Positions 46,865 to 55,115 of a stretch of DNA of 64,000 bases are shown here, piece after piece. Source of the stretch: Microbacterium sp. APC 3901. GTDB lineage: Bacteria > Actinomycetota > Actinomycetes > Actinomycetales > Microbacteriaceae. Both the position numbers and the translations under genes were made by a program. How positions within the stretch are numbered: the first letter of the stretch is position 1; every line of letters starts with the position of its first letter. The stretch spans positions 92,338 through 156,337 of the forward strand of contig NZ_JASDCU010000007.1 in assembly GCF_030407765.1 (NCBI RefSeq), in the 5' to 3' direction. The notes beneath the pieces are model-generated. The model searched no databases and was not told the origin of the DNA. It saw only the letters and a list, made by a program, of their open reading frames with translations.

Positions 46865-47340
46865 GCTTCACGCATCTCGACTCGGCCGGCCACGCTCACA
46901 TGGTCGACGTGACCGCCAAGCAGCCGACCGTCCGCACCGCCACCGCCCGCGGCTTCGTGCGCTGCAGCGCCGAGGTGATCGCGGCGCTGCGCGACGGCAC
47001 CGCCCCCAAGGGCGACGTGCTGGCGGTCGCCCGGATCGCCGGCATCCAGGCCGCGAAGTCGACCCCGACCCTGCTGCCGCTCGCGCACGTGATCGGCGTG
47101 CACCGGGCCAACGTCGAGCTCGACATCGTCGACGACGGCGTGCACGTCGAGGCGACCGTCGGCACCGCCGACCGCACGGGCGTCGAGATGGAGGCGCTCA
47201 CCGCCGTCTCGGTCAGCGCACTTGCGATCGTCGACATGATCAAGGGCCTCGACCGGTCTGTCGTCATCGAAGACGTGCGCATCGTCGCGAAGTCAGGCGG
47301 ACGCTCGGGCGACTGGGTGCGCGAAGGAGAATCGCGATGA
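46861..47340 (+). CDS. moaC: cyclic pyranopterin monophosphate synthase MoaC
   Basis: A 159-residue enzyme acting after MoaA. It contains MVDVTAKQPTVRTATARG, GDVLAVARIAGIQAAKSTPTLLPLAHVI and VGVEMEALTA-type GVEMEALTAVSVSALAIVDMIKG, all typical of MoaC, and a C-terminal KSGG. Overlaps moeA and moaD. Confidence 0.95.
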   Translation: MSFTHLDSAGHAHMVDVTAKQPTVRTATARGFVRCSAEVIAALRDGTAPKGDVLAVARIAGIQAAKSTPTLLPLAHVIGVHRANVELDIVDDGVHVEATVGTADRTGVEMEALTAVSVSALAIVDMIKGLDRSVVIEDVRIVAKSGGRSGDWVREGESR

Positions 47341-47570
47341 CCCGGGTGCGCTACTTCGCCGCGGCTGCTGAGGCTGCGGGCGTCGACGCTGAGGAACGCG
47401 GCGAGACGTCGCTCGAAGCCCTGCGCGCCGCGGTCGTCGCTGAGCATCCGGCTCTCACCGACATCCTGCCGCGGTGCGCGGTCATGGTCGACGGCGTGCG
47501 CAGCGACGACGACCGCGCGCTCGACGACGCGCAGCTGATCGACGTGCTGCCGCCCTTCGCCGGGGGCTGA
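47337..47570 (+). CDS. moaD: molybdopterin synthase small subunit MoaD
   Basis: A 77-residue ubiquitin-like protein ending in the required Gly-Gly (VLPPFAGG), which becomes the thiocarboxylate sulfur donor. The start YFAAAAEAAGVDAEE is typical. It overlaps moaC by 4 nt. moaE is convergent just downstream. Confidence 0.93.
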   Translation: MTRVRYFAAAAEAAGVDAEERGETSLEALRAAVVAEHPALTDILPRCAVMVDGVRSDDDRALDDAQLIDVLPPFAGG

Positions 47571-47599
47571 GACGGGCGCCATGGTGACGCGGCCTCGGC

Positions 47600-48040
47600 T
47601 CAGCCGCCGATGCCCTTCCACGACGTCGACCCGTCGCACTCGACCTGACGCTTCCACACGGGCAGCGACGTCTTGATGTCCTCGATCACCGCACGGCACA
47701 CCTCGAAGGCCTCCGCCCGGTGCTCAGCCGCCACGGCGATGACCACGGCCGCGTCGCCGACGGCGAGACGGCCGGTGCGGTGGCTCACGGCCACCACCAC
47801 CCTGGCGTCGCCGACGGCATCCGCTGCCGCCTCCTGCGCGATGCGTCGCAGCGTCGTCTCGGCATCGGGGTGCGAGCTGTAGTCGAGTCCGACCACCGGG
47901 GTGGTCGCGTCGGGGTCGTTGTCGCGCACGCGGCCGATGAAGGTCGTGACACCGCCCAGGGCGGGGTCGTCGACGGCGGCGAGATGCGCGTCGACGTCGA
48001 GCTTCTCCTCCGAGATCGCGGCGATCCGCACCTCGTTCAC
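47600..48040 (-). CDS. moaE: molybdopterin synthase catalytic subunit MoaE
   Basis: A 146-residue subunit with GGVTTFIGRVRDND, LDYSSHPDAE, VAVSHRTGRLAVGDAAVVIAVAAEHR and the C-terminal LPVWKRQ with its catalytic Lys, then the WKGIGG tail. It forms a heterotetramer with MoaD. The GTG overlaps the mog stop. Confidence 0.94.
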   Translation of the reverse strand: MNEVRIAAISEEKLDVDAHLAAVDDPALGGVTTFIGRVRDNDPDATTPVVGLDYSSHPDAETTLRRIAQEAAADAVGDARVVVAVSHRTGRLAVGDAAVVIAVAAEHRAEAFEVCRAVIEDIKTSLPVWKRQVECDGSTSWKGIGG

Positions 48041-48525
48041 GAGTGGTCACCGCCCTCGACCTGGTCGACCACGTGTCTGGCGACGGTCAATACCACCGGA
48101 ACACCGGATGCCACGGCCCGCGGCGACCCCGGAAGATTCACCACGAGGGCTCCGGCGGGGTCGACGATGCCGGCCATGCCGCGAGAGAGCAGCGACAGCG
48201 GAGTGTCGGCCAGACCGCTGCGGCGCAGCTCTTCGGCGATGCCGGGCACCTCGCGGGTGATCACCCGACGCGTCCCCTCCGGCGTCTCATCGCGCGGGCC
48301 CACGCCGGTTCCCCCCGTCGTCACGATCAACCGCACGCCGCGGGCGACCGCCCGGCGCAGCGCGTCGGCGACGGAGGTCGCCCCGTCGGCGATGACCTCG
48401 GCATCCGGGCAGTGCCACCCGGCATCCCGCAGCAGGCCGACCGCTATGGGTCCGCCCCGGTCTTCTCGTTCGCCCGCGAACGAGCGGTCGGAGACGGTGA
48501 TCACACAGGCGGGGAGCGACGTCAT
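48037..48525 (-). CDS. mog: molybdopterin adenylyltransferase, MoaB/Mog type
   Basis: A 162-residue MoaB/Mog-fold protein (ITVSDRSFAGEREDRGGPI, VTTGGTGVGPRDETPEGTRRVITREVPGIAEELR, VVNLPGSPRAV) that adenylates molybdopterin before MoeA acts. The ATG at 48525 begins the conserved region. In an operon with moaE. Confidence 0.92.
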   Translation of the reverse strand: MTSLPACVITVSDRSFAGEREDRGGPIAVGLLRDAGWHCPDAEVIADGATSVADALRRAVARGVRLIVTTGGTGVGPRDETPEGTRRVITREVPGIAEELRRSGLADTPLSLLSRGMAGIVDPAGALVVNLPGSPRAVASGVPVVLTVARHVVDQVEGGDHS

Positions 48526-48566
48526 GGCTCCCACCCTAGGGCGAGACCCGTCGGGACGCGCCGTCA

Positions 48567-50222
48567 TCACGAGACGCGGATGAGCGACCGCTGCCAGCCC
48601 GACGAGCCGTTCGGGGCGATCGGCGCACGCTCTTCGATCTGCATGTCGCCGTTCTTGTTGATCGCCCGCACGGCCACATAGTGCGTTCCGGGAGTGGCAT
48701 CCCACTCCATGAACCACTGCACCCAGGTGTTCTCGTTGATCGGGGAAGACAGCGTCGCCGGAATCCAGTCACCCTCGTCGATCCGCACCTCGACGCGCTC
48801 GATGCCCACGGTCTGCGCCCAGGCGACACCCGCGATCGGGATGCGGCCGGCGTCGACCGCCTGGCCGACCTTCGGGGTGTCGACCCTCGAGGCGAACTTG
48901 ATCGGCGCCTCGGCGCTGTAGCCGCGCGGAGTCCAGTAAGCCTCGTCCTTGTCGAAGGTCGTGACCTTCAGCTCGGTCAGCCACTTCGTCGCCGACACGT
49001 AGCCGTACAGACCGGGCACGACCATGCGGACCGGGAACCCGTGCTCGAGCGGCAGCGGCTCGCCGTTCATGCCCACCGCGAGGATCGCGTCGAGGTTGTC
49101 GTCGGTCAGCGCCGACAGCGGCGTGCTCGCCGTATAGCCGTCGACGCTCTTCGAGAGCACCATGTCGGCGCCCGACTTAACGCCGGCCTTCTTGAGCACG
49201 TCGCGCAGCGGCACGCCGAGCCACTTCGCGTTGCCGACGAGGTCGCCACCCACCTCGTTCGAGACGCAGGTGAGGGTGATCGCGTACTCGTCGAGGCCCA
49301 TGTCGAGGATGTCCTGGAAGCTCATCTCGACCCGCTGGTCGACCATGCCGTCGATCACGAGGCGCCAGGTGCTGGGGTCGATCGTGGGCACGGTCAGCGC
49401 GGTGTCGACGCGGTAGAAGTCCTTGTTCGGGGTGAACAGCTTGCTGAGGCCGGGGATGTCGAGCTCGGCTCCCTTCGGCACGGTCACGGTCGAGTTCGGC
49501 GACGGCAGCGTGAGCGCCTCGCGGATCGTCGCCACGGACGCCACGGTCATGCTCACTGCACGTGAGGCGATGCCGACCACGACGGCGGAAGCGCTGGCGA
49601 TGCCCGCGAGGATGAAGAACTGACGGCGCCCCATCGCCTTCGCCGGCTGCTCGGCATCCGGGTCCGTCATGTCGGAGCGATCCGTGCCGAGGCCCTCGCC
49701 CTTGCGGTCGACCATCGCGGCGGGAACCACGGATGCCTTCCACGTCTTCAGGCGGCGGATCAGGAGCACGATCAGGATCGAGCCCGCGATGGTCCCGAGA
49801 ACGGGCGGCAGGAATGCGAGGGGCGTGGCACCTGCCCTGGTCACGATCGCCGCGGTCGACAGCGCGCCCGCGACCACCAGGGCGATCACGCCGAGCGGTG
49901 GACGGAGCAGTTGAAGGATGCCGGCGATCGCCGACGCGATCACCACCGCGAGACCGAGTCCGGCCAGGAGCGCGATCTTGTCGTACTCGCCGAAGGTCGC
50001 GATCGCGAACTCCTTGAACGGCTGCGGCACGATGTCGATCACGAACCCGCCGACCGCGAGGATCGGACTCGCCGAGCGCGCGAAGATCAGCGCGAAGAGC
50101 TCGGCGGTCGCGAGGAAGACGGCTCCGCTGATCACACCCGAGAGTGCTGCCCAGAAGATGAATCGTCTGCCCTTGCTGCGCTGAGGGTCCTTGCGCTGGG
50201 TGTCTTTGCTGCGCTGTGCCAT
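48567..50222 (-). CDS. membrane-anchored sulfite-oxidase-type molybdoenzyme
   Basis: A 551-residue protein in two parts. Residues 20-155 form four predicted membrane segments; a further hydrophobic segment at 201-222 is preceded by GRRQFF, a weak Tat-like motif. Residues about 250-470 form a sulfite-oxidase-type Mo domain with ligand Cys319 in ITLTCVSNEVGG, then GFPVRMVVPGLYGYVSATKWLTEL. The end resembles the Mo-oxidoreductase dimerisation domain (GVAWAQTVGIERVEVRIDEGDW). It is probably extracytoplasmic, with unknown substrate (sulfite or methionine sulfoxide are candidates). It is a user of the cofactor made by its neighbours. Confidence 0.88.
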   Translation of the reverse strand: MAQRSKDTQRKDPQRSKGRRFIFWAALSGVISGAVFLATAELFALIFARSASPILAVGGFVIDIVPQPFKEFAIATFGEYDKIALLAGLGLAVVIASAIAGILQLLRPPLGVIALVVAGALSTAAIVTRAGATPLAFLPPVLGTIAGSILIVLLIRRLKTWKASVVPAAMVDRKGEGLGTDRSDMTDPDAEQPAKAMGRRQFFILAGIASASAVVVGIASRAVSMTVASVATIREALTLPSPNSTVTVPKGAELDIPGLSKLFTPNKDFYRVDTALTVPTIDPSTWRLVIDGMVDQRVEMSFQDILDMGLDEYAITLTCVSNEVGGDLVGNAKWLGVPLRDVLKKAGVKSGADMVLSKSVDGYTASTPLSALTDDNLDAILAVGMNGEPLPLEHGFPVRMVVPGLYGYVSATKWLTELKVTTFDKDEAYWTPRGYSAEAPIKFASRVDTPKVGQAVDAGRIPIAGVAWAQTVGIERVEVRIDEGDWIPATLSSPINENTWVQWFMEWDATPGTHYVAVRAINKNGDMQIEERAPIAPNGSSGWQRSLIRVS

Positions 50223-50318
50223 GGTCTGCTCCTTCGCACCGCCGACGGTGTGGTCAGCGGTTGTTCGGAGCGGAGACGCTAACGGATGGTCGGTGCTGCG
50301 GACGCGCAGGAGCTGCCT

Positions 50319-50591
50319 CTAGAGGCGGCGTGCGGTGATGGTGTCGCGGTCCTGCAGCTGACGCAGGGTGCGCAGGCATCGGGAACACAGGATCTCGACG
50401 CGACGAGGGTGGTTCTCGCCGCAGACGCAGTCGACCGTCACGCGCCACTTGGCCTTGCGTCCGCAGGCGGCATACGCCTCGTCGTCTCCGTGATCGCATT
50501 CGCAGAGCTGACGTCCGCGATCGTCGAGACCGGGGAGCTCCCCGAGGATCTGCTCGACGTCGGACACCGGGGGCTGCTGCGTTTTCACCAC
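50319..50591 (-). CDS. small Cys-rich hypothetical protein
   Basis: A 90-residue protein from GTG 50591 with seven Cys: CECDHGDDEAYAACGRKAKWRVTVDCVCGENHPRRVEILCSRC, suggesting two zinc-binding knuckles. No named family recognised. Same strand as the alarmone synthetase gene upstream, separated by the repeat element at 50652-50736. Confidence 0.6.
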   Translation of the reverse strand: MVKTQQPPVSDVEQILGELPGLDDRGRQLCECDHGDDEAYAACGRKAKWRVTVDCVCGENHPRRVEILCSRCLRTLRQLQDRDTITARRL

Positions 50592-50651
50592 CTGACCATG
50601 TTCCCAGGGGTGCGCGACTGCGGGCAACACCGCTGTCCTCGCGGGCGGCGC

Positions 50652-50736
50652 GTGCACAATTCAGCACGAACGGCGCGAGAACAGCCAGAGCACCCCAGAA
50701 CCGACCCATTCGATGCGCTCATGCTGAATTGTGAAC
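50652..50736. repeat. 85-bp intergenic element with TTCACAATTCAGCA arms (copy 2)
   Basis: Arms at 50652-50666 and 50722-50736 match at 14 of 15 positions and share the arm sequence of copy 1 (35249-35334), while the 55-nt centre differs apart from scattered GAAC. It lies 34 nt past the stop of the alarmone synthetase gene. Confidence 0.85.
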
Positions 50737-50770
50737 GCATCGCCGACGCGCCGGGACCGCGGGCGGCGCG

Positions 50771-51469
50771 TCAGACCTGCACGACGTGCGGCGGTGGCGG
50801 CGGCGCGAGCTGGCGCTGCGGCACCCCGTGGGCCTCGCGGTGCAGCCGCTCCATGCGGCTGTCGAGCTCGGCGGCGGCCTCGGCCGCATCGGTCAGGCTC
50901 TCCACGAGGTGCGAGGGCACCTGGTTCGAGAACTTGTAATAGATCTTGTGCTCGAGGCTCGCCCAGAAGTCCATGGCGATCGTGCGGAACTGCACCTCGA
51001 CCGGCACCGACAGGGCTCCGGTCGACAGGAACACCGGCACCTCGATGATCGCGTGCAGGCTCTTGTACCCGTTGTCCTTCGGCGTCGCGATGTAGTCCTT
51101 CACGGTGCGCACCGTGACGTCGTCCTGCGCGGTGAGCAGATCGAACAGGCGGTACACGTCGGCGACGAAGCTGCAGGTGACCCGCACGCCGGCGATGTCG
51201 GTGATCTCCGAGCGGATGCGCTCGAAGTCCGGCTCGGCGATGCCCTTCCGGGCGATCTTCTCGACGATGCTGTCGGGAGTCTTCAACCGGCTCTTGACGT
51301 GCTCGATCGGGTTGTAGGCGTGATGATGCGTGAACTCGTCGCGCAGGATGCCGATCTTCGTCTCGACCTCCCGCATGCCGAACTCGTATTCGCGCAGGAA
51401 GCGCTGGAACTCGTCGCGGAGCTCCCGAGTCTGCTGGATCGCGTCATCGGTGACCTGGAGGGACGTCAT
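50771..51469 (-). CDS. small alarmone synthetase (RelA/SpoT-domain GTP pyrophosphokinase)
   Basis: A 232-residue protein with only a RelA/SpoT synthetase domain: VKSRLKTPDSIVEKIARKG, ITDIAGVRVTCSFVADVYRLFDLL, KDYIATPKDNGYKSLHAIIEVPV and VEVQFRTIAMDFWASLEHKIYYK. There is no hydrolase, TGS or ACT domain, so it is of the RelP/RelQ kind and makes (p)ppGpp. The C-terminus ends in a Pro run. The ATG at 51469 shares bases with the start of a divergent small gene. Confidence 0.9.
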   Translation of the reverse strand: MTSLQVTDDAIQQTRELRDEFQRFLREYEFGMREVETKIGILRDEFTHHHAYNPIEHVKSRLKTPDSIVEKIARKGIAEPDFERIRSEITDIAGVRVTCSFVADVYRLFDLLTAQDDVTVRTVKDYIATPKDNGYKSLHAIIEVPVFLSTGALSVPVEVQFRTIAMDFWASLEHKIYYKFSNQVPSHLVESLTDAAEAAAELDSRMERLHREAHGVPQRQLAPPPPPHVVQV

Positions 51470-51677
51470 GCCTTCGACGTTATCCGTCCGTGATCGGAAG
51501 TGGCTGTGCATCGTCGATGGAGTCGAGAACCTTGACGATGTCGGAGTCGTGATCGAGGGGCGCACGAAGTATCCGGCCGAGCGCGACTACGTGAACCTCT
51601 GGATCGTGCGATTGGATGCGGAGGGTCGGGCGACGGCCTTCACCGAGTGGTACATGCCCCGCCCCCATCAGGACTGA
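51468..51677 (+). CDS. NTF2/SnoaL-like short protein, perhaps a fragment
   Basis: From ATG 51468 this encodes 69 residues; GRTKYPAERDYVNLWIVRLDAEGRATAFTEWYMPRP resembles the C-terminal half of SnoaL/NTF2-like proteins, which are normally about 120-140 residues. The N-terminal half is missing and the antisense of the synthetase gene takes its place, so it may be a remnant. It meets the VanZ gene tail to tail. Confidence 0.4.
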   Translation: MPSTLSVRDRKWLCIVDGVENLDDVGVVIEGRTKYPAERDYVNLWIVRLDAEGRATAFTEWYMPRPHQD

Positions 51678-52738
51678 CGGAGACCGGCATCCGCCCTGGC
51701 ATCGACGAGGTGCTGACCCGACAGGACGCCAGGAAGCCCGCGTCCGAGCCGGGTGGTGAACAGCATCACGATCGCGACGAGGACCAGGAGCGATGAGGCC
51801 GCACCGAAGAGACCGCCCAGCAGGGCGAGCGCGCTGAGACCGCCGATCCCGCCTGCCCATCGCAGGATGCGCGCGAGAGGCAGCGGCAGGCGCGACCCGG
51901 TGTATCGAAGCTGCACCGCGATGTCGCCGATCGATCGTCCGCCCACCAGGATCAGAATCAGGAACAGGGCGGAGGGGACGACCGTGCCCACCGTCGATGC
52001 GAGGGAGCCGTCGATCACCGCAGCCCGATCCACGACGACGAACTCCAGCCAGACCTGCACGGTCACGCCGGCACCGGTGCTCAGGAAGCCGTAGGCAAGC
52101 GCGTCGCACACCATGGCGAGCGCTCGGCGCCCGCGGGTGACGGGGCGTGGAAGGTCGGCGTCGGCGCTCGTCTTCGAACCGCGGCGTGACCTCGGGACCA
52201 CGAGCGCCAGCACGCATCCGAGGACAGCACCGAGGGTGTTGGTCATGAGGTCGCCGACATCGAAGAAGCGATACGCGCACGGGTAGAGGCCCCAGACGCC
52301 GGTGAGCTGCGTCGTCTCGACGAGTAAGGACAGACCGAGCCCCGAGACGAGAGCGACGGCGATCCCCCGCCCCGCGAGCACGCGGACGAACACACCGAGC
52401 GGGAGGAACAGCAGCACGTTGAATGCGAGCTGGAGCAGAGCGGGATGCCGCAGCGGGTTGCCCGGCGCAGCGAACGCCTTCTGCACGTCGCGCACGACGG
52501 ACATCGGGTCGGTGATCGCTCCGACGCAGCGGATGGCGTCGGGGTCGGGCAGCGGCAGCAGCGTGTAGGTCCAGATCGCCCAGAAGTAGATGAGGGCGGA
52601 CAGCCACAGCAGCGTGCGGCCGAGACCGAGGCGGCCACGGCGGCGGTAGCTGATCGCGACGAAGGGCACGAAGAGCAGGATGCCGAAGGCCACTCCTATA
52701 GCGATCGCGATGAACCCGAGCAGCACCTGATCTTCCAC
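51668..52738 (-). CDS. VanZ-RDD fusion membrane protein
   Basis: A 356-residue membrane protein. Residues 1-190 match the VanZ family (YTLLPLPDP, AFNVLLFLPLGVFVRVL, LVETTQLTG...FDVGDLMTNTLGAVLGCVLA); residues 215-340 match an RDD domain (RRALAMVCDALAYGFLSTGAGV...GRSIGDIAVQLRYTG). VanZ in enterococci gives low-level teicoplanin resistance; the role here is unknown. Start GTG 52738 is assigned on frame and length. Confidence 0.82.
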   Translation of the reverse strand: MEDQVLLGFIAIAIGVAFGILLFVPFVAISYRRRGRLGLGRTLLWLSALIYFWAIWTYTLLPLPDPDAIRCVGAITDPMSVVRDVQKAFAAPGNPLRHPALLQLAFNVLLFLPLGVFVRVLAGRGIAVALVSGLGLSLLVETTQLTGVWGLYPCAYRFFDVGDLMTNTLGAVLGCVLALVVPRSRRGSKTSADADLPRPVTRGRRALAMVCDALAYGFLSTGAGVTVQVWLEFVVVDRAAVIDGSLASTVGTVVPSALFLILILVGGRSIGDIAVQLRYTGSRLPLPLARILRWAGGIGGLSALALLGGLFGAASSLLVLVAIVMLFTTRLGRGLPGVLSGQHLVDARADAGLRQS

Positions 52739-52815
52739 AGTGTGCCACTGTATCCGGGGCCGTGAGGATTCCGTTAGGGACGCACGAGCGCCCGTAGGGA
52801 TTCCGTGAGGAACCC

Positions 52816-54927
52816 GTGAGGGAGGCGATCGAGAGCGTAGTGTCGCCCGACGTGTCAGAAGAAACCCGCGGCAACACAGACGCTCCTCCTCGCGTGAAGC
52901 GCATCCTGATCGGCGACCCGCTGACGAGCGCGCAGGTCGACGATCAGCTGCTGCCGAAGAAGATGGCGCTGCCGATCTTCGCGTCGGATGCGCTGAGCTC
53001 GGTCGCCTATGCACCGCAGGAGCTCGTGATGATCCTGCTCATCGGCGGACTGACCTTCCTGTCGTTCACGCCGATCGTCGCGGTGGCCGTCGTGGTGCTG
53101 CTGATCGTCGTGGTGCTCAGCTACCGCCAGCTCATCAAGGCCTACCCGTCAGGCGGCGGCGACTACGAGGTCGCCTCGAAGAACCTCGGCGAGATCCCCG
53201 GGGTCATCGTCGCCGCCGCACTGCTGGTCGACTACGTGCTGACGGTCGCCGTGTCGGTGGCATCCGGTGTCGACAACATCATCTCGGCCGTGCCGGGGCT
53301 CGACCCCGCGCGGGTCGAGCTCGCGGTCGGATTCGTGATCCTCATCATCATCGTGAACCTGCGTGGAGTGCGCGAGGCGTCGCTCGTGTTCGCGATCCCG
53401 ACGTACGTGTTCATCGGGTCGGTCGGCTTCATGATCGTGACGGGGCTCTTCCGCACGTTCCTCGGCGATGCGCCGGTGGCGTCGAGCGCCGAGTTCGCCG
53501 TGCACTCAGAGGACCTCGGCCAGGCCGCGGTCATCCTCCTCATCCTGCGCGCGTTCTCGAGCGGATGCTCGGCCCTCACCGGCGTCGAGGCGGTGTCGAA
53601 CGGCGTGCCCGCCTTCCGCACGCCGAAGGTGCGCAACGCGCAGACCACGCTCGTGCTGATGGGCTCGATCGCCGCCTGCCTGTTCGCGGGTCTCACCGCG
53701 CTCGCGCTGATCACCGGCGTCCACTACGCCGAGAACCCGTGCGACCTGATCGGGTTCGACTGCTCGAACCCGCAGCCGAGCCTGATGGCGCAGATCGCCT
53801 CGGCGACGTTCGGCGGCGGCAGCATCCTGTTCTTCATCATCCAGGCCGCGACCGCGTGCGTGCTGCTGCTCGCGGCGAACACGGCGTTCAACGGGTTCCC
53901 TCTGCTCGGCTCGGTGCTCGCCCGTGACGGCTATGCGCCCAAGTCGCTGAACACCCGCGGTGACCGCCTGGTGTTCTCGAACGGCATGATCGTGCTCGGC
54001 ATCGCGGCGATCGCCGTGCTCGTGATCTTCCAGGCGAAGCTCACCACGCTGATCCAGCTGTACATCATCGGTGTCTTCGTGTCGTTCTCGCTCGGGCAGA
54101 TCGGCATGGTGCGTCATTGGAGGCGCATCCTGCGCGGACCGGCCGAGAAGACGCCAGGATCGGGAATCGACGGCGCCTCGGCATCCGATCGCCGCTCGGC
54201 CCGGATCGGGCTGATCATCAACTCGGTGGGCGCCGCGATGACCGTCGCCGTGCTGCTGATCGTGACGATCACGAAGTTCACGCACGGCGCGTACCTCGTG
54301 TTCTTCGCGATCCCGGTGCTGGCGTTCCTGATGATGGGCGTGAAGCGGTACTACCGCGACGTCGAGCACGAGATCGCGATAGACGACACGACGAAGTTCG
54401 GCGCGACGGGCGACCTGGCGATCGTGCTCGTCAACCGCCTGCAGAAGCCCGTCATCAAGGCCATCGACTATGCGATCGCCGCCAAGCACGGCAAGACGCT
54501 GGCCGTGCACGTCGCCGTGGCATCCGACGATGCCGCGCAGCTGCAGAAGGAATGGGCCGACCATCTCGTGCCGATCCCCCTGGTGATCGTCGAGTCGCCG
54601 TTCCGGTCGTTCGCGCAGCCGGTGACGCAGTTCATCACGCAGTACCGCGAGAAGCACGGGTCATCCGTGGTCACGGTCTACCTGCCGCAGTACATCGTGG
54701 GGCACTGGTGGGAGACGTTCCTGCACAACCGGCGCTCGCGTCGCCTGGCGAACCAGCTGATGCTCGTGCACGGAGTGTCGATCACCCTCGTGCCATGGCT
54801 GCTCGACTCGTCGGAGCTCATCTACGGCCGGCGCTCACGGCCGCTGCCGGGGCAGGAGCGCGCAGGGCGCCCGGTCGTCGTGAGCGGGCGTCGCGCGCAC
54901 CGACCCGAGGGCCCGCCCGAGGACTGA
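52816..54927 (+). CDS. KimA-like APC-family potassium transporter
   Basis: A 703-residue protein with about twelve membrane segments and a C-terminal cytoplasmic domain of about 200 residues. The N-terminal KRILIGDPLTSAQVDDQLLPKKMALPIFASDALSSVAYAPQELVMILL is characteristic of KimA-type (YdaO) K+/H+ symporters. The upstream 75 nt hold imperfect TAGGGATTCCGT repeats; I see no ydaO-type c-di-AMP riboswitch. GTG 52816 has GAGGA upstream. Confidence 0.82.
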   Translation: MREAIESVVSPDVSEETRGNTDAPPRVKRILIGDPLTSAQVDDQLLPKKMALPIFASDALSSVAYAPQELVMILLIGGLTFLSFTPIVAVAVVVLLIVVVLSYRQLIKAYPSGGGDYEVASKNLGEIPGVIVAAALLVDYVLTVAVSVASGVDNIISAVPGLDPARVELAVGFVILIIIVNLRGVREASLVFAIPTYVFIGSVGFMIVTGLFRTFLGDAPVASSAEFAVHSEDLGQAAVILLILRAFSSGCSALTGVEAVSNGVPAFRTPKVRNAQTTLVLMGSIAACLFAGLTALALITGVHYAENPCDLIGFDCSNPQPSLMAQIASATFGGGSILFFIIQAATACVLLLAANTAFNGFPLLGSVLARDGYAPKSLNTRGDRLVFSNGMIVLGIAAIAVLVIFQAKLTTLIQLYIIGVFVSFSLGQIGMVRHWRRILRGPAEKTPGSGIDGASASDRRSARIGLIINSVGAAMTVAVLLIVTITKFTHGAYLVFFAIPVLAFLMMGVKRYYRDVEHEIAIDDTTKFGATGDLAIVLVNRLQKPVIKAIDYAIAAKHGKTLAVHVAVASDDAAQLQKEWADHLVPIPLVIVESPFRSFAQPVTQFITQYREKHGSSVVTVYLPQYIVGHWWETFLHNRRSRRLANQLMLVHGVSITLVPWLLDSSELIYGRRSRPLPGQERAGRPVVVSGRRAHRPEGPPED

Positions 54928-54951
54928 GGCTGGATCGCCCGCCCTTCCGAC

Positions 54952-55039
54952 GAGACCCCCCTTTTCGCCCGAGACCCACCTTTTCGCACGAGACCCACCT
55001 TTTCGCACGAGACCCACGCGCACGCGGTGGGTCTCGTGC
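54952..55039. repeat. 19-nt tandem repeat, GAGACCCAC family (second locus)
   Basis: Units at 54952, 54971 and 54990 (GAGACCCACCTTTTCGCAC, 19 nt; the last two are identical) are followed by GAGACCCACGCGC and its inverted copy GGTGGGTCTCGTGC. Same unit core and period as 25202-25325. It lies between the convergent KimA-like and MocR genes. Confidence 0.85.
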
Positions 55040-55115
55040 AGCGATGTCGGCCTCGACGAGGCGGGGCTTCGACGAGGCGGCTGCTCGACGAGGTGGCTGC
55101 TCGATGGGGCCGCCG

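Noticed and set aside
52739-52815. c-di-AMP (ydaO-type) riboswitch before the KimA-like gene
   Set aside because: Only 77 nt are available and the known conserved elements are not visible; only short TAGGGATTCCGT repeats are present.
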